In this document: piece after piece, positions 1 to 5,924 of the stretch
How the letters are laid out: each line of letters opens with the position of its first letter
Numbering within the stretch: position 1 is the first letter of the stretch
Assembly: GCA_026986135.1 (NCBI GenBank)
Contig: JALSPD010000097.1
Span: 1-10,633 of the forward strand
Direction: 5' to 3'
Source of the DNA: DHVE2 group archaeon
GTDB lineage: Archaea > Thermoplasmatota > Thermoplasmata > Thermoplasmatales > Aciduliprofundaceae
Length of the DNA stretch: 10,633 nucleotides
Made by a program: the position numbers and the translations under genes
Notes under the pieces: generated by a model
What the model saw: the letters and a program-made list of their open reading frames with translations, nothing else
Databases searched by the model: none
Told to the model about the DNA's origin: nothing

Positions 1-363
1 ATTCCGTACATGGATGAGAACTCATCCATTGTGTTCATATCATCACAGCTCGCATTTCGTGGTTCCTCAAGTGATGTTGCCTACGGGGCCTCAAAGGCAG
101 GAATCCTTGGACTAATGCGATCTCTGGCAATTCAACTTGCACCCAGAATCAGGGTTAATGCGGTGGCCCCTGGAACTATAGACACTGATATCATTGGGGG
201 ATACACCAGAGTGCAGCGAAAAAAGCGGGAATCAGAGATACCCCTGGGAAGAATAGGAAGTCCAGAAGAGGTTGCATCAGTGGTTAGCTTTCTTCTGTCA
301 GAAGATGCCTCATATATAACAGGAGCCACCATTGATGTTAATGGGGGTCTCTACATTCATTAG
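1..363 (+). CDS. Short-chain dehydrogenase/reductase, C-terminal half (truncated by window edge)
   Basis: The reading frame is open from base 1, so the gene begins outside the window; 120 residues are visible, about half of the family's usual 240-260. SDR enzymes are cytosolic NAD(P)-dependent oxidoreductases with a Rossmann fold. The visible part holds the classical catalytic triad: Ser at partial residue 15 (FISSQLAF), then Tyr28 and Lys32 in YGASK. After it comes RVNAVAPGTIDTDI (51-64), the usual substrate/cofactor loop, then LGRIGSPEEVASVVSFLLS (82-100) and the C-terminal ITGATIDVNGG. The end resembles FabG-like and sugar or secondary-alcohol dehydrogenases, but the cofactor-specificity region (TGxxxGxG and the following acidic or basic residue) lies outside the window, so neither substrate nor cofactor can be named. 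The HAD phosphatase follows in the same direction about 35 bases later. The family call is secure; the specific function is unknown. Confidence 0.93.
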   Translation: MPYMDENSSIVFISSQLAFRGSSSDVAYGASKAGILGLMRSLAIQLAPRIRVNAVAPGTIDTDIIGGYTRVQRKKRESEIPLGRIGSPEEVASVVSFLLSEDASYITGATIDVNGGLYIH

Positions 364-370
364 AAAATTC

Positions 371-376
371 TTTATT
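371..376 (+). promoter_or_regulatory. Possible TATA box for a leaderless HAD gene
   Basis: TTTATT is centred about 25 bases before the ATG at 399, the spacing expected if transcription starts at that codon. No Shine-Dalgarno sequence precedes 387 or 399. It is a weak match, and the gene could instead be co-transcribed with the SDR. Confidence 0.3.
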
Positions 377-398
377 GTGCATAACCATGCAACCCGCT

Positions 399-1019
399 AT
401 GCTGCTGATATTTGATCTGGACGGAACATTAATGGACACATGGGATGAGATAGAGTATGTATTCAAGAGAGTGTTCAATAGGAGAGGTGTGCCCCTGGAT
501 AGTGATAAGTTGCGTATGGCTGTGGGACTGCCCCTGGGAAAGGTAATTGAGAAGGTGTATGGAAGAGAGGATCGCGAGCTGGAAGATGAGATAAGAAAGG
601 AATTTCTTGGCATGAATCCAAGAAAAATAAAACTGTTCAGTGGATTGGAAGATGTGTTTCATCTACCCGCTAAAAAAGCGGTTTTCACCTCCAAGGGAAG
701 ATTGGGAACATACAGGGATCTTGATTTCCTTGGAATAAGGGAGTTCTTTGATATTGTGATAACAAGCGATGATGTTTCCAATCCCAAGCCAGATCCAGAG
801 GGGATAATAAAGATCCTAAATGCTCTAGGAGAGAGACCTGAGAAAACCTTCATGATAGGGGACACGGAAATGGATATCCTCGCCGCCAGGAATGCTGGTA
901 TCAAGAGTATTGCTGTAACATGGGGGAACAGAAGCGAGATGTTTCTCAGGGAATTCAAACCCACATACATAGTTAGGGATCCAAAGGAACTTGTGAAAAT
1001 CCTTCATGCCCATCTGTGA
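399..1019 (+). CDS. HAD-superfamily phosphatase, phosphoglycolate-phosphatase-like
   Basis: This is a soluble HAD hydrolase of 206 residues that should hydrolyse a small phosphate ester through a phospho-aspartate intermediate. Motif I is FDLDGTL, with nucleophile Asp6 and acid/base Asp8. Motif II is VFTSKGR (Thr97 or Ser98). Motif III is Lys130 in NPKPDPEG. Motif IV is MIGDTEMD (152-159), the Mg-binding acids, followed by the usual AARNAGI. The helical cap lies between about residues 15 and 80. I chose ATG 399 because it gives the standard MLLIFDLDGTL beginning; ATG 387 (MQPAMLLI) and TTG 375 are in-frame alternatives. It follows the SDR on the same strand. Its last 16 bases overlap the 3' end of the convergent pcm gene. 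The family resembles Gph/PGP phosphatases and beta-phosphoglucomutases, and the true substrate cannot be read from sequence. Confidence 0.9.
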   Translation: MLLIFDLDGTLMDTWDEIEYVFKRVFNRRGVPLDSDKLRMAVGLPLGKVIEKVYGREDRELEDEIRKEFLGMNPRKIKLFSGLEDVFHLPAKKAVFTSKGRLGTYRDLDFLGIREFFDIVITSDDVSNPKPDPEGIIKILNALGERPEKTFMIGDTEMDILAARNAGIKSIAVTWGNRSEMFLREFKPTYIVRDPKELVKILHAHL

Positions 1020-1642
1020 CCATATTTCCCTATCATGGGCACAAATGCAACATCTCCCCATACCCTTTTGGTTATTTCACCATTAACCTTATCAACGATG
1101 TAAAGCTCCTGAAAGAAAGTACCGCCCACGGGAATAATCATCCTGCCACCCTCCCTGAGCTGTTCAACCAGAGCGGGTGGAATTTCGGGTGCTCCGCAGG
1201 TTACAAGAATCTTATCGTAAGGTGCCTCGGGTTCATATCCAACAGATCCATCTCCCAGAAGCACGGTGATTTTTTCACGGTATTTGCATTTCTTCATATT
1301 ATCCTGCGCAAACTTTCTAAGCTGCGGTATTCTCTCAATCGTTATAACCCTTCCAGATAGGGCTGCCAGAAGACATGCATTGTACCCTGAGCCTGTTCCG
1401 ATTTCAAGAACCTTATCCTCATCATGCAAATCAAGTAACTCCAGCATTATGGCAACCATGCTCGGGGCACTGATGGTCTGATTGTAGCCAATGGGCAGGG
1501 GTTCATCATAATAAGCCTGAGGCCTGACATCATCAGGAACGAAATCACCCCTATCCACACTTAAAAAGGCATTTTTAACCCTTTCACTTTTGATGTACTT
1601 CCATCGCAGGAGTTCGTTAACAAGATCCTCGTTCCTCACCAT
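1004..1642 (-). CDS. pcm: Protein-L-isoaspartate O-methyltransferase
   Basis: This enzyme transfers a methyl group from S-adenosylmethionine to L-isoaspartyl residues that form in ageing proteins, starting their repair to aspartate; it acts in the cytosol. The 212-residue length is normal. Visible signatures are QTISAPSMVA (55-64), which shapes the isoaspartyl-peptide site, the SAM-binding motif VLEIGTGSGY (78-87), acidic Glu103 after the next strand (VITIER), LGDGS (129-133), and the long block from YDKILVT (142) to GGRMIIPVG (165-173). The C-terminus FVPMIGKYGH is also typical. ATG 1642 has no Shine-Dalgarno site but lies about 22 bases after a TATA-like element, so the transcript may be leaderless. 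It follows the small zinc-protein gene by 24 bases and overlaps the HAD gene tail-to-tail. Confidence in the identification is very high. Confidence 0.96.
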   Translation of the reverse strand: MVRNEDLVNELLRWKYIKSERVKNAFLSVDRGDFVPDDVRPQAYYDEPLPIGYNQTISAPSMVAIMLELLDLHDEDKVLEIGTGSGYNACLLAALSGRVITIERIPQLRKFAQDNMKKCKYREKITVLLGDGSVGYEPEAPYDKILVTCGAPEIPPALVEQLREGGRMIIPVGGTFFQELYIVDKVNGEITKRVWGDVAFVPMIGKYGHRWA

Positions 1643-1660
1643 CGGGTAATGGAACTTTGC

Positions 1661-1668
1661 ATTTATTT
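1661..1668 (-). promoter_or_regulatory. TATA box for pcm, overlapping the upstream stop codon
   Basis: On the minus strand the element reads AAATAAAT and lies about 22 bases ahead of the pcm ATG, consistent with a leaderless or near-leaderless transcript. It overlaps the TAA stop of the small zinc-protein gene. No ribosome-binding site lies between it and pcm. Confidence 0.45.
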
Positions 1669-1801
1669 ACTTTTCTCGCAACGCACATTGGCTGCATATC
1701 CCAAGAGATGGAATATAATGCTCATCGCACACTGGCCTTCCGCACACCCTGCAAACATGAAGTGCTTTCTTTCCACAGATGTAGCACCTTCCGACTACCA
1801 T
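1667..1801 (-). CDS. Very small cysteine-rich zinc-binding protein (44 aa) coupled to queC
   Basis: This short gene encodes 44 residues with four metal-ligand pairs: Cys6/Cys9 (CYIC), Cys17/Cys20 (CRVC), Cys25/His28 (CDEH) and Cys36/Cys39 (CSQC). The eight ligands could bind two zinc ions, perhaps in a cross-brace like B-box, AN1 or HIT fingers; that fold is inference. Its ATG overlaps the end of queC by seven bases (ATGGTAG, where TAG is the queC stop). A GAGAGG Shine-Dalgarno sequence (1807-1812 on the complement) sits five bases before the ATG. The regular ligand spacing, the start-stop overlap and the ribosome site together make it a real gene despite its size. It has no membrane segment or signal peptide. 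The function is unknown; the context suggests a small RNA- or protein-binding adaptor linked to the modification genes upstream. Confidence 0.8.
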   Translation of the reverse strand: MVVGRCYICGKKALHVCRVCGRPVCDEHYIPSLGICSQCALREK

Positions 1802-2505
1802 CTTCGCCTCTCAAGATACCGCCTGTAGAAATCAGGATACGTTTCGTATTCAAGTGGATCCTCGTATCCCGCTTCCATGAATCCTTTAAGACGAAGAAGG
1901 CAAGAATCACAGCGCCCACATGCTTTCTCTCCTCCCCTGTAACATGACCAGGTAAGTTCATACGGCACTCCAAGTTCCATACCCCTTTTAATTATCTCAG
2001 CCTTGGTTAAATTGATGAGGGGAGTTTCTATCTTTATTGGTCTACCCTCAACCCCTCTCTTGGTCCCAAGCCTTGCAACCTCCTGAAAAGCCTTTATGTA
2101 TTCAGGCCTGCAGTCCGGATATCCAGAATAATCAAGGGCATTTACCCCTATGTATATCCTGTCACCATCAATCACCTCAGCATACCCCAGAGCGTAAGAT
2201 AGAAAGATTGTGTTTCTGGCAGGAACATAGGTAACGGGTATCTCATTCTCAATTTCCTCAAGGGTCCTTTCAGGAACTTCAATATCATCTGTGAGAGCAC
2301 TTCCACCAACAGCCCTCATATCAAGGCGTATTATTTTGTGCACAACCCCGTAATGTCTCGCAATCCTCTTTGCACTTTCCAGTTCCCGAGAATGCCTCTG
2401 GCCATAATCAAAGGATAGGGCATGGACCTCATCACACTCATTCACCGCAATTGCAAGGGTTGTTGCAGAATCAAGACCTCCTGAGAGAAGAACAACACAC
2501 CTCAT
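1795..2505 (-). CDS. queC: 7-cyano-7-deazaguanine (preQ0) synthase QueC
   Basis: QueC converts 7-carboxy-7-deazaguanine to preQ0 with ATP and ammonia. In archaea preQ0 is inserted at G15 of tRNA and becomes archaeosine. The protein has 236 residues, the usual length. The PP-loop SGGLDS (8-13) binds ATP. FDYGQRHSREL (32-42), VPARN (94-98) and DYSGYPDCRPE (125-135) are family blocks. The zinc site is Cys188, Cys196, Cys199 and Cys202, in CGRCDSC and the Cys before it. The start is ATG 2505, not the further in-frame ATG at 2562: the homologous region begins with MRCVVLLSGG, and a GGTGAT ribosome site sits just upstream. It starts one base after the queD stop, so the two are probably translated from one message. 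QueE, the archaeal TGT and ArcS are not in the window. Confidence 0.97.
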   Translation of the reverse strand: MRCVVLLSGGLDSATTLAIAVNECDEVHALSFDYGQRHSRELESAKRIARHYGVVHKIIRLDMRAVGGSALTDDIEVPERTLEEIENEIPVTYVPARNTIFLSYALGYAEVIDGDRIYIGVNALDYSGYPDCRPEYIKAFQEVARLGTKRGVEGRPIKIETPLINLTKAEIIKRGMELGVPYELTWSCYRGGEKACGRCDSCLLRLKGFMEAGYEDPLEYETYPDFYRRYLERRRW

Positions 2506-2506
2506 T

Positions 2507-2989
2507 TCAATCACCAACCTCAAAGTACTCGCATGCCCCCTGGCCGGGACCTTCATCAACACAAATCTCTATGCCCTTAACATTCTCGCCAAAGGCACCA
2601 TTTAGCCTGGACAATAGCCTGTGTCCTATGTATCTTGCAAGCTCCTCTGCACTGGGTATGGTCACATCAACAAACACCACATCCTCTCTGGGGAAAAGAT
2701 ATTCTCTGTCTCTGTAAAAAATATGGAGCGCATTACCCTCCTCTTCAATTCGCATATCCTCATTTTCAGTGGGAACAAGAATATGGTGATCAAGTTCATC
2801 AGCTATTTTCCTGGCTATTCTTTTTACCTCAACAAAATCAAGGAGGATACCACTGCGTACCTCACCATATATCCTTAGGCGAATACCGTAATCATGACCG
2901 TGTATGCGAGAGCATTTTCCATGCTCCGGAATGAAATGAGCAGCCGAGAATTTTATTCCAACCTGCCATCCGTCAATTTCAAGCATCAT
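2507..2989 (-). CDS. queD: 6-carboxy-tetrahydropterin synthase-family protein QueD
   Basis: QueD makes 6-carboxy-5,6,7,8-tetrahydropterin from 7,8-dihydroneopterin triphosphate, an early step towards preQ0 and archaeosine. The protein is a 160-residue T-fold enzyme. The zinc ligands are His18 (FSAAHF), His30 and His32 (IHGHDY). The catalytic Cys26 sits in a C-x3-HGH arrangement (CSRIHGH), the spacing of queuosine-type rather than biopterin-type members. LLDFVEVK (49-56), LDHH (66-69) and the late VDEGPG block complete the family pattern. Pairing with queC supports the QueD role over folate or biopterin roles. Two adjacent ATGs are possible (2989 and 2986). No clear Shine-Dalgarno site exists, but a TTTAAA element lies about 26 bases upstream, at the end of the preceding gene. 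The insert from about 72 to 100 is somewhat longer than in compact bacterial QueD proteins. Confidence 0.93.
   Translation of the reverse strand: MMLEIDGWQVGIKFSAAHFIPEHGKCSRIHGHDYGIRLRIYGEVRSGILLDFVEVKRIARKIADELDHHILVPTENEDMRIEEEGNALHIFYRDREYLFPREDVVFVDVTIPSAEELARYIGHRLLSRLNGAFGENVKGIEICVDEGPGQGACEYFEVGD
2510..2515 (-). promoter_or_regulatory. Shine-Dalgarno site that fixes the queC start
   Basis: GGTGAT on the minus strand matches the SD form AGGAGGTGATCC and lies four bases ahead of ATG 2505. It is encoded within the last codons of queD, so queC translation can follow queD directly. Confidence 0.7.
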
Positions 2990-3012
2990 ATCATATCCTT
3001 AAAATTGCCCCA

Positions 3013-3018
3013 TTTAAA
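3013..3018 (-). promoter_or_regulatory. Possible internal TATA box ahead of queD
   Basis: TTTAAA on the minus strand overlaps the stop codon of the upstream gene and is centred about 26 bases before the queD ATG at 2989, fitting a leaderless start. It is AT-rich and short, so it may be chance; the genes may simply share one transcript. Confidence 0.33.
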
Positions 3019-3583
3019 AACTTTTCCTGAGCTCATCAAGGATCTTTCTCGCGGATGATGTTAATGCCATATCCTCTGTTAGCAACCCCATCGTCTTGAG
3101 AACACCTAATGCTTCTCCGTACTCTGATTCAGACAATCCCAGGATATACCTAATCATACCTGGCTTTCTTATTCCAAGGGAGATAAGAAGAAGAATGCGT
3201 TTGTGCATCTCCTCAATTCTGTTTTCAACCCCAAAAGCAAGTTTTGAGATTATGGCCTTCATCTTTGTAATGACATCAAAATCTGCAGATATGAGGGTGA
3301 CGAGAACATGCTTTTTATCTCCATTTTCATAATGCTTTATCTCAAGTATGCTTCCACGTCCCCAGCCCATAGGTGGAGAAATTCTGGAATATCTGTCTCT
3401 CTCGGTAATTTCTGCAATGTCCCCATAGAGAATACTTGAGACCCTGTCAAGCTTTTTGAATATTATCCTCCTCTCAGTGAAATATACCCTGCCCAGCACC
3501 CATTTTTTGTCATCGTATCGTATCCTATCACGCCCGTAAGCTATGATGAAATACACCCTGGCCTGGGCAAGAACGCGTTCCAT
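3014..3583 (-). CDS. PH/GRAM-like plus winged-helix protein, possibly CheF-family taxis protein
   Basis: The protein has 189 residues and appears cytosolic, with no signal or membrane segment. Residues about 1-118 look like a beta-rich PH/GRAM-type domain. The stretch WVLGRVYFTERRIIFKK (28-44) has the recurrent W-x-x-G-x-(hydrophobic)-T-x-x-R pattern of that fold. Residues about 122-189 are helical and end in a winged-helix-like unit (IRYILGLSESEYGEALGVL, 144-162, then a GLL turn). Archaeal CheF proteins, which link the Che system to the archaellum, pair a similar N-terminal domain with a helical C-terminus, so this is a possible short CheF relative. No che or archaellum genes are nearby, and CheF proteins are as I recall longer. 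ATG 3583 is the first start after an in-frame stop; GGTGAGG lies about 11 bases before it. It follows the methylase by 21 bases. Confidence 0.6.
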   Translation of the reverse strand: MERVLAQARVYFIIAYGRDRIRYDDKKWVLGRVYFTERRIIFKKLDRVSSILYGDIAEITERDRYSRISPPMGWGRGSILEIKHYENGDKKHVLVTLISADFDVITKMKAIISKLAFGVENRIEEMHKRILLLISLGIRKPGMIRYILGLSESEYGEALGVLKTMGLLTEDMALTSSARKILDELRKSF

Positions 3584-3604
3584 CAGTATGAGTACCTCAC
3601 CCTA

Positions 3605-4222
3605 TTATTTCAAATTATCCCTTTTATTTTCAACCCTCAAAAACAAGAACTTTCTCTTAACCCGCTCCTTTCTGTGAAAATTATATATCCTTGGTATGGT
3701 AAATTCAAACTCTGCAACATGAGTTATTTCTCCACCTTTATCGGTGTATCTGTTCATAACAAATTCCCTTGTTTCCCAGTTGTGAAGTGCATACGTAACT
3801 GTGGATATTTCAAGAGCCTTGTCTATGAATGCCAAATCCGCATGTTTCCTCTGTGCCCCGAATGGAACATTCTGAAACACAGTATCAACTTTAAAATTGA
3901 ACTCTGAAACATCAATGCGATGCATCTCAATTGAGGTGCAATTGAACCTCTTAACATTTGCAATAAGATCCCGCAAAGCATCATCATCAACCTCCACCGA
4001 ATGCACCTTCTCTGCCCCCATAAGACAGGCACCCACGGAAAAAATACCTGGACCACTTCCGAGATCCCCTACGATTCTCCCCTCAACATCACCAAGGGTA
4101 TGTGCTAAAAATAGGATCTCTGCTGCTATCTTTGCGGGAGTCACATACTGTTCCAGATACGCCTTTGGATTTGTGAAACCCTGCAACGATTGAAGTTTTA
4201 TTTCAAGATGTTTCTTCTTCAT
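3605..4222 (-). CDS. METTL5-like N6-adenine RNA methyltransferase
   Basis: This is a SAM-dependent methylase of 205 residues. Order of motifs: LEQYVTPAKIAAEIL (23-37), the N-terminal block shared with METTL5; SAM motif GDLGSGPGIFSVGA (52-65); acidic motif VEVDDDAL (76-83); the catalytic loop QNVPFGAQRKHAD (117-129); and a C-terminal IPRIYNFHRK (177-186) that matches the P-x-Y-x-F-H-K block of METTL5. Human METTL5 makes m6A in 18S rRNA; a 16S rRNA adenine is the natural inferred target here. The catalytic tetrapeptide, normally NPPF, reads NVPF (118-121), a departure at a conserved proline. The start overlaps the stop of the 93-residue gene upstream as ATGA, indicating translational coupling. 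A basic C-terminal tail (KRKFLFLRVENKRDNLK) may help bind RNA. The family is secure; the substrate is inferred. Confidence 0.87.
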   Translation of the reverse strand: MKKKHLEIKLQSLQGFTNPKAYLEQYVTPAKIAAEILFLAHTLGDVEGRIVGDLGSGPGIFSVGACLMGAEKVHSVEVDDDALRDLIANVKRFNCTSIEMHRIDVSEFNFKVDTVFQNVPFGAQRKHADLAFIDKALEISTVTYALHNWETREFVMNRYTDKGGEITHVAEFEFTIPRIYNFHRKERVKRKFLFLRVENKRDNLK

Positions 4223-4500
4223 TGCAACGCCAGATCCACAATATGCTTTGCAAAATGCATTGCGTTTTCCCTGCTCAATCCCTTATTAACAAGGATCTCT
4301 TCAATCCTCTTGATGGCCTTTCTCCACTTCCATGTGGTGTTTTCATATTTGGTTTGGAGTATTATCCTTGCAACGTCCCTGTCCACATCAATCCCGTACT
4401 TCTCCTTGAACTCAATTCTCCACAGCGAAATAACAAAATCGGGCACATACACTCCCCTTTCTCCCCTGGGACTCGTGTAACCACGGACCTTCTCGCTCAT
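4219..4500 (-). CDS. Unknown conserved-looking 93-aa protein coupled to the METTL5-like gene
   Basis: I do not recognise this family. The protein has 93 residues and no Cys, no signal peptide and no membrane segment. It opens with a charged, Arg-rich segment (SEKVRGYTSPRGERG) and a YVPDFVISLWR stretch, and is then mostly predicted helix: EFKEKYGIDVDRDVARIIL (30-48), a WKWRKAIKRIEEIL helix (58-71) and a C-terminal helix after GLSRENA. It is the first gene of the minus-strand set, with a TATA box just upstream, and its TGA stop overlaps the ATG of the METTL5-like methylase by four bases. That coupling suggests equal production and perhaps a partnership: human METTL5 works with the small protein TRMT112, although this sequence shows no zinc motif like TRMT112. 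It could also be a small nucleic-acid-binding protein. Confidence 0.75.
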   Translation of the reverse strand: MSEKVRGYTSPRGERGVYVPDFVISLWRIEFKEKYGIDVDRDVARIILQTKYENTTWKWRKAIKRIEEILVNKGLSRENAMHFAKHIVDLALQ

Positions 4501-4526
4501 CGGATTTTTCTATGAGAACACACATA

Positions 4527-4536
4527 CATATAATTT
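4527..4536 (-). promoter_or_regulatory. TATA box for the minus-strand gene set starting at 4500
   Basis: AAATTATATG on the minus strand is centred about 31 bases before the ATG at 4500, predicting a leader of only about five bases. No Shine-Dalgarno sequence lies between. It is the likely main promoter for the set ending with the small zinc protein or pcm. It is arranged back to back with the rpa promoter. Confidence 0.5.
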
Positions 4537-4593
4537 TTGGAAAAAATCACCAAATCCAGGGTGGAATTAAGAATACAGATGTTAGGAGGAAGG

Positions 4594-4602
4594 GTTTTAT
4601 AT
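4594..4602 (+). promoter_or_regulatory. TATA box for rpa-rpap
   Basis: GTTTTATAT, preceded by a purine-rich AGGAGGAAGG stretch, lies about 45 bases before ATG 4644. An initiation site about 26 bases downstream would fall near 4624, giving a leader of about 20 bases. That start would cut into the AAGGAGG at 4621-4627 but keep GGTGAT at 4635-4640. Confidence 0.5.
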
Positions 4603-4634
4603 CAAGTTGCACTACGAGCAAAGGAGGCGTGGAT

Positions 4635-4640
4635 GGTGAT
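4635..4640 (+). promoter_or_regulatory. Shine-Dalgarno site selecting the rpa start at 4644
   Basis: GGTGAT is part of the archaeal SD consensus AGGAGGTGATCC and sits three bases before ATG 4644. A stronger AAGGAGG at 4621-4627 is 16 bases from this ATG, too far to serve it, and instead is well spaced for an out-of-frame ATG at 4633. Confidence 0.5.
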
Positions 4641-4643
4641 AGC

Positions 4644-5921
4644 ATGGATGAATTTGAGCGCGCTGTTGAGGAAATTTATGAGGCACTTGAGGGAAATATG
4701 GATCGCGAAGAAATAAGGAAAACCCTCAGAAAATGGATTGTTGGATACAAACTCTCCCTGGATGAGGCAAAGCGTGGGATAATTGTAAATTACGGCGGAA
4801 GCAACAAACTTCTTGATGGAAAATTTAAGAAACTTAACGAACTGCGGGCGGGAGAAGGAAGATTGAATCTTCGTGTTAAGGTTCTGAGCATAAATGAAAA
4901 GGTGCATGGGGAGGGTGAAACGAGAAAGAAATACTATTACGGTATGGTAGGGGATGATACAGCAGTACTGCCCTTCACAGCCTGGAACCTCAATGTGAAC
5001 ATAAGGAAGGGTGACTGCATTGAAATAAAAAACGCATATACAAAAGAATGGAGAGGCCAGATACAGGTAACAATTGGACAGAACACAAGAGTTGAAATTC
5101 TGCCCCCAGACAGCGTAAAGGTGAGATCCGAGATCAGAAAGGCCAAGGTGAAGGATCTCCATCCTCGTATGGGTCTTGTTGAAGTTGCAGGAAAGATCCT
5201 TAATGTGGAAAAAAGAACCATTGTGGTAGACGGAAATGAGCGTGATATATACACAGGTATATTTGCCGACGACACGGGAGAAATACCCTTCACATCCTGG
5301 GACACCCCTGTGGAGAAGGGCTCAACCCTTCGCATATCTGGAGCTTATGTCTCCACATTCAGGGGTATGCCCCAGCTTGTATTTGACTCCCGCTCAACAA
5401 TAAGAGAGGAGAACATGGAAATAAAAATCAAGGAAACTCCCGTTCCTATAGAAAGCCTGGAGGGAAAAGGCGGATTTAACGTGCTCTTAGAGGGAGTAAT
5501 AATTGATGTTAAAGATGGAAGCGGCCTTATATACAGGTGTCCGGAATGCGGTCGTGTGATTTCTGGAAGCGGCTGTCCTGTGCATGGCAGGGTTAAACCC
5601 GTGGCTGATCTGCGCATAAAAGCCATCCTGGATGACGGAACAGGTGCGGTTATGTGCCTTTTCAACAGGGAGCAGACCGAGAAAATACTCGGAAAAAGCC
5701 TTGAAGAGGTTATTGATATGGTGAAGGATAACCTTGGAAATCCATCTGTAATTCTGGACATGGTGGAAGATAAGCTTATCGCCAGACCGATGAAAGTACG
5801 TGGAAATGTGATGAACGATGAAAAATATGGGCTAAGAATGCTCATAAAAGACTTTGAGATGATAAATATGGACGATATTGCAAAAAAGGCTGAAAAGATG
5901 CTTGATGAAATGGGGTGGTAA
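4644..5921 (+). CDS. rpa: Replication protein A, single-stranded DNA-binding subunit with three OB folds and a zinc finger
   Basis: RPA coats single-stranded DNA during replication, recombination and repair. The protein has 425 residues. A helical N-terminus (1-60) is followed by OB fold A (about 72-152; DDTAVLPFTAWN), OB fold B (about 175-254; DDTGEIPFTSWD, clearly repeated from A) and OB fold C (about 278-410; DDGTGAVMCLF). The zinc finger lies inside OB C: Cys299, Cys302, Cys311 and His314 (CPEC, eight residues, CPVH), as in eukaryotic RPA70 and other euryarchaeal RPAs. ATG 4644 is chosen over the in-frame ATG at 4512 because the longer version would encode the promoter region and overlap the divergent promoter, and GGTGAT lies just upstream of 4644. 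The rpap gene follows after three bases. The identification is strong; the number of RPA paralogues in the genome is unknown. Confidence 0.94.
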   Translation: MDEFERAVEEIYEALEGNMDREEIRKTLRKWIVGYKLSLDEAKRGIIVNYGGSNKLLDGKFKKLNELRAGEGRLNLRVKVLSINEKVHGEGETRKKYYYGMVGDDTAVLPFTAWNLNVNIRKGDCIEIKNAYTKEWRGQIQVTIGQNTRVEILPPDSVKVRSEIRKAKVKDLHPRMGLVEVAGKILNVEKRTIVVDGNERDIYTGIFADDTGEIPFTSWDTPVEKGSTLRISGAYVSTFRGMPQLVFDSRSTIREENMEIKIKETPVPIESLEGKGGFNVLLEGVIIDVKDGSGLIYRCPECGRVISGSGCPVHGRVKPVADLRIKAILDDGTGAVMCLFNREQTEKILGKSLEEVIDMVKDNLGNPSVILDMVEDKLIARPMKVRGNVMNDEKYGLRMLIKDFEMINMDDIAKKAEKMLDEMGW

Positions 5922-5924
5922 AAT

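Noticed and set aside
1722..1973. An 83-residue minus-strand open frame across the end of queC
   Set aside because: It overlaps the queC zinc-site coding region in another frame and conflicts with the well-supported small zinc protein; no ribosome site or family signature.
2506..2562. Longer QueC beginning at ATG 2562 inside queD
   Set aside because: The extra residues are a shadow of the end of queD; the family begins just before SGGLDS, and GGTGAT marks ATG 2505.
4512..4643. A 44-residue N-terminal extension of RPA starting at ATG 4512
   Set aside because: It would encode the rpa TATA box and the divergent promoter region, its sequence is not RPA-like, and a ribosome site lies directly before ATG 4644.
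4602..5335. Long open frames on the minus strand opposite rpa (and similar ones opposite arcC and the transporters)
   Set aside because: They lie entirely within strongly identified genes and their translations show only the complement of those genes' codon bias.
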